From positions 1 through 10,828 of the forward strand of contig JBDSEA010000007.1 of assembly GCA_039920305.1 (NCBI GenBank): a stretch of 10,828 bases of DNA, in the 5' to 3' direction. This stretch comes from DASRAJ01 sp039920305. GTDB taxonomy: Bacteria; Bacteroidota; Bacteroidia; Chitinophagales; UBA10324. The translations under genes and the position numbers were made by a program. The notes below the pieces were generated by a model, which saw only the letters and a program-made list of their open reading frames with translations, was not told where the DNA came from and ran no database searches. Positions 6,982-10,828 of this stretch are shown here, in pieces (positions within the stretch are counted from its first letter, which is position 1; the number at the start of each line of letters is the position of its first letter).

Positions 6982-8475
6982 TTATTCAATCACTATTTTT
7001 TGGGAAAAGGTTTGATTGCCGCTTAATATCTGAAGCAGGTAAATACCTTCCGGAAGGCTGCTGCGATCAAATGTTAGCGACTGGTTGCCACTCTGCAGCT
7101 CCCCAAGGGATTTACTGCTTACTATTTTTCCAGTCAGCTCAAAGACTTTCAATTCCACCTGAGCAGTCACCGGCATATAAAACATGACGCTGGCTACTGC
7201 GGCAACCGGATTGGGATACACACCAAACGGCTGAGCCGCTTGAGCCGCGGATAATTTCTGCGGCAAGGTGGTAAAGCTTTGCAGTGCTGACCATTCTGAG
7301 GCGACCACCGGGTTTGTGCCGCAAACAGATTTCACCTCCCACAAGTAGGTCGTTTGCGGTAATAGGTTGTGCAGGGTTTTAACCGTGTCATTGCTCCTGA
7401 CTTTCACCCATGAGGAATTGCCCTGCACCTTGTAACGGATAACGTAACCTTGCTGTGAGGCGCTGTTCCACTGGAGCTTTGCCGATTGGGGAATCACGCT
7501 GCTCGAAAAAGCATTCGGTGCCGTGCAAGAATTAGCGGGGGTATATTGCCAGAGTTCTTTACCCTCCGGTTCATGTGTTGATCCCGCAACTACATATCCT
7601 GATGTGTCAATTACAAATGTTGATGCAGCTGACCTGCCGACGCCCGGAAAATCATTCAATTGGGTCCAAGCGTCTTGCTGAATATCATACTTCCAGAAAT
7701 CGTTTATGTCGTAAATTATAGAATCAATAGTTCCGGTGGTTAGATAACCAAAATTGTCAATGGAAAATGCGGCTGCCAAAGTTCTGCCATAACCGGGAAA
7801 ATCTGCTTTTTGGTTCCATTGATCCATTCCAGGATCATATTCCCACAGTTCCTTATTCAAACCAGTAAGCCCAGTATTGCCGGTTGTGACGTAGCCATTG
7901 GTTGAAGTGGCAAACGCAATGGCTCCTGTTATGGGAGGTCCTCCATAGTCAGCAATTTGCGTCCATTGATCAGCAGCGGGATTGAAGCGCCAAAAATTTC
8001 TTTTAATTGTAGATCCGTTGTTGAGGTTACCGGTGCCAAGATAACCGTAGCTGGCGATAGAAAAAGCCACTGCGGCTTCCCGGGGGCCCCCGGGGAAATC
8101 AGCCCGTTGCGTCCACGCATTAGTGGCTGGATCATATTCCCAAAAATCCTTTACAACATGATAACCATCCGTTCTGCCCGTGCCGATATAACCCTTGCTG
8201 CCAACAGCAAAAGCCGCAGCCAGATACCGGGCTTCTCCTCCAAAATCTGCTTGTTGTGTCCAGGAGTCAGAGCCGGGATCATATAACCAGAAATCTTTTT
8301 TTAGTCCATATAAATCGCCGCCGGTACCCAAATACCCCTTTCCATTAATGCTAAAGGCAACAGCGCCCCCTCTTGCCGTTCCCTCAAATTCTTGTTTCTG
8401 TATCCAAGTGCCTTGTTCATGGCTTATGAAGGGCACAACAATAAAACAGACACAAAATAATTTTTTCATAGACAT
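6982..8475 (-). CDS. Kelch beta-propeller + Fn3 + T9SS sorting-domain protein
   Basis: The protein has about 497 residues from the ATG at 8473-8475 (MSMKKLF); an ATG two codons later is equally plausible. A longer frame starting with TTG at 8508 would overlap the upstream gene and is disfavoured. After a signal peptide (to about residue 22), six kelch-like blades run to about residue 315. Each follows AFxxxxxGYxGTG....(D)FWxYDP..xxWTQxADFxG, and an N-terminal WIQKQEFEG strand closes the ring. A fibronectin type III domain follows (about 317-403, ending W..LQSFTT). A T9SS type A sorting domain (about 416-497) begins FGVYPNP and ends SLPEGIYLLQILSGNQTFSQ plus KIVIE. The product should be moved across the outer membrane by T9SS and anchored or released. 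It lies 4 bp after the preceding gene. The ligand is unknown. Confidence 0.92.
   Translation of the reverse strand: MSMKKLFCVCFIVVPFISHEQGTWIQKQEFEGTARGGAVAFSINGKGYLGTGGDLYGLKKDFWLYDPGSDSWTQQADFGGEARYLAAAFAVGSKGYIGTGRTDGYHVVKDFWEYDPATNAWTQRADFPGGPREAAVAFSIASYGYLGTGNLNNGSTIKRNFWRFNPAADQWTQIADYGGPPITGAIAFATSTNGYVTTGNTGLTGLNKELWEYDPGMDQWNQKADFPGYGRTLAAAFSIDNFGYLTTGTIDSIIYDINDFWKYDIQQDAWTQLNDFPGVGRSAASTFVIDTSGYVVAGSTHEPEGKELWQYTPANSCTAPNAFSSSVIPQSAKLQWNSASQQGYVIRYKVQGNSSWVKVRSNDTVKTLHNLLPQTTYLWEVKSVCGTNPVVASEWSALQSFTTLPQKLSAAQAAQPFGVYPNPVAAVASVMFYMPVTAQVELKVFELTGKIVSSKSLGELQSGNQSLTFDRSSLPEGIYLLQILSGNQTFSQKIVIE
7534..8409 (-). repeat. Six tandem kelch blade repeats inside the CDS
   Basis: This is the coding portion for the six blades, period about 48-50 codons. 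Blades 1-3 are the most alike (GYLGTG or GYIGTG, FWxYDP or FWRFNP, WTQxAD). Blades 4-6 drift (GYVTTG, GYLTTG, GYVVAG). The pattern suggests tandem duplication with divergence. Confidence 0.7.
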
Positions 8476-8479
8476 GGTT

Positions 8480-10336
8480 TTAAGGTTTTTGAATAATGAG
8501 CTTGGCAAGATAAGTTTGGCCGTCTACCGTTATCTTTGCCCAATAAAAGCCGGCCTCAAGATTAGCAAAAGAAATATTCTGATCAATCAGACCTTCATGG
8601 GGAGTTACTTCTGTGAATTGCTGCACTGATCCGGTTAGATCCAGAATTTGCAAAACAGCCTTAGTATTGATGGCATTTGTAAATTGACAGGCAACATGAA
8701 AACTACCGGCTGAGGGATTCGGATATACAACGAGCTGCCCTGAATTTTTTTCCGGCGGCGATTCCAGCCTGCATCCGCCTCCAACAGTAAAATTAGGAGT
8801 TCCAACTGTATAGCTGCTGATATTATTAGGTGAGCATATTGCGGCTACCCCCCAGGCATACGTGCCGCTGCCGGGCGCGAATGTTACTGTATTTGTCGCA
8901 ACGGTGATATAATTTATGGGACTGCCTGATTTAACATACTTTACACTATAGTAGGGTGCGCAGGCAGATGCATTCCAGGTTATTGTGACATTACAGCCGT
9001 TCACGGTTCGGCTTAACCCGGTGGGCGCAGCGCACGCATCCTTCAGCTCAAATTCAACTATATAAGCATCCGCATTTCCCGTTGCCTGTTCTTTGTAACC
9101 TGCAAACACATAGGTGCCATTTAGCATTCTTTTTAAGCTGTGGCCCGCATCATTGTAGATACCGCCAAAGGATTGATCCCATACAATTCCTCCCGTACTG
9201 TTAATTCTTACCAGCCAAGCATCAGAGGGAGGAGATGATGCCGTACTGGCATTGCAATAAACATCATTATCCGGTTTTGTTGCCTTACCAAGAAGAAGAT
9301 AGTCGCCGCTACAAGTTTGTAGCGCAGCATAGCCATCATCCGTTTTAGATCCGCCATAGTTCCGTCCATAATCCAAATGGCATGCAGGTGTCCAGGTTGA
9401 ACCCAATCCTGCAGAAGATACCTTAAAGCCATAGACATCGTGCTGGTTCGCGAAACAATTTGCGCCACCTGAAGTTCCTAATGTATGATCTACGCCCGCA
9501 GAAATATAATTGTAGTTAGTACCGTCGTAACCCAGGGCCACGCTGTGTGATCCCTGATCGGTTCTGGTAGGAAGAGACGTATTTACATCTCCATAAGAGT
9601 ATTGCCAAATGGTACTCCCTATCGAGCTTATCTTGACCAGCATGGCTTCTTGCAAATGTCCGCTCGGGTCGCACGACGAACAATATCCTGATACCACATA
9701 ATTTACGTAAGGACCAGAAGTATCCTTAAGCACGCTGAAAGCAAAATCGCGATCCGCAAAACTTTGTGCTGCATTCAAATAGCCTCCTGCATAAATATTT
9801 TGCCAGAGTATATTGAAGCTTGTTTTATCAATGCAGAGCACCCAGTATTCTCCATACGGATTAATTGTGAACCCGCTTAAATCGCCATTATTTTTTCTTC
9901 CGGTGCCTCCGGCAACAATATAATTACCGGCAGTATCCACTACAATGTCGAAGCCGTCTTCATTTCCGCCGCCACCATATTCGTGATCACCTCCTATTCT
10001 TGCTCCGGTTAAAACATTCAATTGAAAAAGCCAAAGATTAGTATTAGGAGCTGATATTGCCTGAATTCTGAGATCCTTTCTGGTGCCACAAACTACAATA
10101 CTATTATCAGTAGCTTGTTCCACGGCATAAGCAACGTCGTCATAAATTCCCCCTAATGTGTCAGCCCATCTAACAGTCCCGTTCGGTTTCAAACGCAATA
10201 CCAAAGCCTGTACACCCGCATTATAGGAATCAGGTGTCTGAGTGCTTCCTACTGCAATGAAACCATCCTTTTTTATCCCATCGCCGTTTGTATCAATTTC
10301 CATAATGTCCCACAAGTCATCATTCATTCCATACAT
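8480..10336 (-). CDS. Propeller-like repeat + Fn3 + T9SS sorting-domain protein (5' end damaged)
   Basis: The intact part encodes 618 residues from the first available ATG (10334-10336). It holds five to six repeats of a GG...D-A/G...DG-xYxxxG type: LGGIYDDVAYAVEQATDN at 61-78, GGGGNEDGFDIVVDTAGNYI, YGGSKTDDGYAALQTCSGDY, and FGGIYNDAGHSLKRMLNGTY. These resemble the WD40-like/SBBP repeats of extracellular Bacteroidota proteins. A DTNGDG calcium-loop-like sequence lies at 15-20. A fibronectin-like domain (about 434-518, CAAPTGLSRTVNG...) is followed by a T9SS type A sorting domain (about 535-618, VVYPNPSAGSF to AKLIIQKP). No signal peptide is encoded from this ATG, although a sorting domain without one makes no sense. 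The sequence upstream shows where the signal used to be (10337-10470). It is the first gene of the three-propeller cluster. Confidence 0.85.
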   Translation of the reverse strand: MYGMNDDLWDIMEIDTNGDGIKKDGFIAVGSTQTPDSYNAGVQALVLRLKPNGTVRWADTLGGIYDDVAYAVEQATDNSIVVCGTRKDLRIQAISAPNTNLWLFQLNVLTGARIGGDHEYGGGGNEDGFDIVVDTAGNYIVAGGTGRKNNGDLSGFTINPYGEYWVLCIDKTSFNILWQNIYAGGYLNAAQSFADRDFAFSVLKDTSGPYVNYVVSGYCSSCDPSGHLQEAMLVKISSIGSTIWQYSYGDVNTSLPTRTDQGSHSVALGYDGTNYNYISAGVDHTLGTSGGANCFANQHDVYGFKVSSAGLGSTWTPACHLDYGRNYGGSKTDDGYAALQTCSGDYLLLGKATKPDNDVYCNASTASSPPSDAWLVRINSTGGIVWDQSFGGIYNDAGHSLKRMLNGTYVFAGYKEQATGNADAYIVEFELKDACAAPTGLSRTVNGCNVTITWNASACAPYYSVKYVKSGSPINYITVATNTVTFAPGSGTYAWGVAAICSPNNISSYTVGTPNFTVGGGCRLESPPEKNSGQLVVYPNPSAGSFHVACQFTNAINTKAVLQILDLTGSVQQFTEVTPHEGLIDQNISFANLEAGFYWAKITVDGQTYLAKLIIQKP

Positions 10337-10470
10337 ATCAAATGTAAATTCAGGAAAAGCGGCGGGTTCTGTAACATTGATAAGAGCGCATTGCCCAAAT
10401 GCTGTTAATTAAAATTCAGCAGCGTCAAAAAAGCAAGGATCAGGAATTAAATGTAAAAGTTTGTTTTCAT
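10337..10470 (-). pseudogene. Broken signal-peptide region of the first propeller gene
   Basis: In the frame of the downstream protein, codons just upstream of its ATG read LTAFGQCALINVTEPAAFPE, then FTFD. This looks like a signal cleavage region plus mature N-terminus, and a TAA at 10409-10411 blocks it. A start at 10468-10470 in another frame reads MKTNFYI, a TAA at codon 8 (10447-10449), then FLILAFLTLLNF, a typical signal core. Repairing the TAA and adding one base (or removing two) near 10409-10413 would restore an uninterrupted secretory leader joined to the downstream protein. Two lesions are therefore needed, from mutation or from sequencing/assembly error. Confidence 0.7.
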
Positions 10471-10583
10471 AGGGATAAAAAATTGTTAAGTAAACTTAGG
10501 TAAAAATTTGATTGGCGTTGAAAATTTTTTCAGGGCAGAGAAAACACCTCTTCCTTTGGCAGGCAGAAATTTTTGTGGGCATT

Positions 10584-10620
10584 AAAAAATCCGCTTCCAG
10601 ATACAGAAAGCGGATTTTTA
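10584..10620 (-). terminator. Intrinsic terminator after rplT
   Basis: A 12-bp perfect inverted repeat, AAAAATCCGCTT (10585-10596) and AAGCGGATTTTT (10608-10619), encloses an 11-nt loop. On the minus strand the GC-rich half-stem is followed by a T-tract, 20 bp or so after the rplT stop. The arms are symmetric, so it may also act on the plus strand, but no plus-strand gene enters it. Confidence 0.88.
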
Positions 10621-10640
10621 AGTTTTAGTAGGTGTTTATC

Positions 10641-10828
10641 TTACTTCACCATTGCCACAATCGCCTTAAATGCAACCGCATCATTCATTGCCATATCAGC
10701 CAGAACTTTACGGTTCAGGTTAATATCATTTTTTTTGAGCGCAGCCATAAATTTTGAGTAGCTCATCCCTTCCTCACGAACAGCGGCATTAATGCGGGCG
10801 ATCCACAGGTAACGGTAGTCTCTCTTCT
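10641..10828 (-). CDS. rplT: 50S ribosomal protein L20, C-terminal part (runs off right edge)
   Basis: The minus strand encodes the last about 61 residues before TAA at 10641-10643. They include RDYRYLWIARINAAVREEGM and SYSKFMAALKKNDINLNRKVLADMA, ending AIVAMVK. This is the conserved C-terminal half of bacterial L20, an early-assembly protein that binds 23S rRNA in the large subunit. The RDYRYLWIARINAA and NRKVLADMA motifs make the call secure. The N-terminal part lies beyond the window. The usual upstream neighbours rpmI and infC would be expected there. A strong terminator follows at 10584-10620. Confidence 0.95.
   Translation of the reverse strand, partial: KRDYRYLWIARINAAVREEGMSYSKFMAALKKNDINLNRKVLADMAMNDAVAFKAIVAMVK

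Noticed and set aside
8195..8629. Plus-strand 144-codon frame opposite the kelch and upstream propeller genes
   Set aside because: It is antisense to two well-supported coding regions, with proline/serine/lysine-rich composition and no motifs.
10470..10500. Promoter TAAGTTTA upstream of the propeller cluster
   Set aside because: The -7-like element matches at seven of eight positions, but no -33 element lies at the right distance in this AT-rich stretch, so I did not annotate it.
10573..10761. Plus-strand 62-codon frame near the right edge
   Set aside because: It runs through the rplT terminator and is antisense to conserved rplT codons.
1..10828. A CRISPR array, defence island, phage or transposon
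   Set aside because: I saw no short regularly spaced repeats, no transposase or integrase motifs, no terminal inverted repeats and no nuclease/helicase defence proteins on either strand.

Overview
The window looks like a chromosomal piece of a Bacteroidota genome, most likely Chitinophagales/Sphingobacteriales-like. The lineage call rests on several features typical of the phylum: type IX secretion (T9SS) C-terminal sorting domains, a DUF4249 protein, the C-terminus of a TonB-dependent-receptor-type outer-membrane beta-barrel, a DUF5618-like helical protein, and genes without obvious Shine-Dalgarno sites. The organism is inferred from gene content only.

Layout. The left edge (1-134, minus) is the 5' end of a dTDP-glucose 4,6-dehydratase gene, and a small DUF5618-like gene (204-602, plus) diverges from it. 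From about 694 to 3272 lies a graveyard of exported-protein genes. It holds a receptor C-terminal remnant on the minus strand, which abuts a 5'-truncated DUF4249 gene on the plus strand that carries an in-frame TGA. An intact EcsC-family gene (1827-2567, minus) follows. Then comes a frameshifted relic of a secreted protein (Ig-like domain plus T9SS sorting domain, 2802-3272). From 3510 to 5657 are two intact plus-strand genes: a YdfG-like short-chain dehydrogenase and a class V PLP-dependent aminotransferase-fold enzyme with a twin-arginine leader. A 5'-truncated, frameshifted second copy of the DUF5618-like gene lies at about 5745-5951.

The right half is a tight minus-strand cluster of three secreted-type beta-propeller proteins, transcribed from about 10470 down to 6006. 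In order they are a propeller-like + Fn3 + T9SS protein, a six-bladed kelch + Fn3 + T9SS protein, and an Asp-box (BNR/Ycf48-like) protein without a sorting domain. The gaps are 4 and 10 bp, so co-transcription is likely. The first gene has a recognisable but broken signal-peptide region: a TAA at codon 8 followed by a frame change. At the right edge is the 3' end of rplT (ribosomal protein L20, minus) with a strong intrinsic terminator.

How it fits together. The three-propeller cluster is the most coherent unit and looks like a set of surface or secreted proteins handled by T9SS. The SDR and the aminotransferase are adjacent on one strand and may be co-transcribed, but nothing shows a shared pathway. 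I found no CRISPR array, tRNA, rRNA, intact transposase, phage gene or recognisable defence system. The most notable signals are the concentration of decaying exported-protein genes, the junction near 960, the paralogous DUF5618 relic and the damaged signal peptide.
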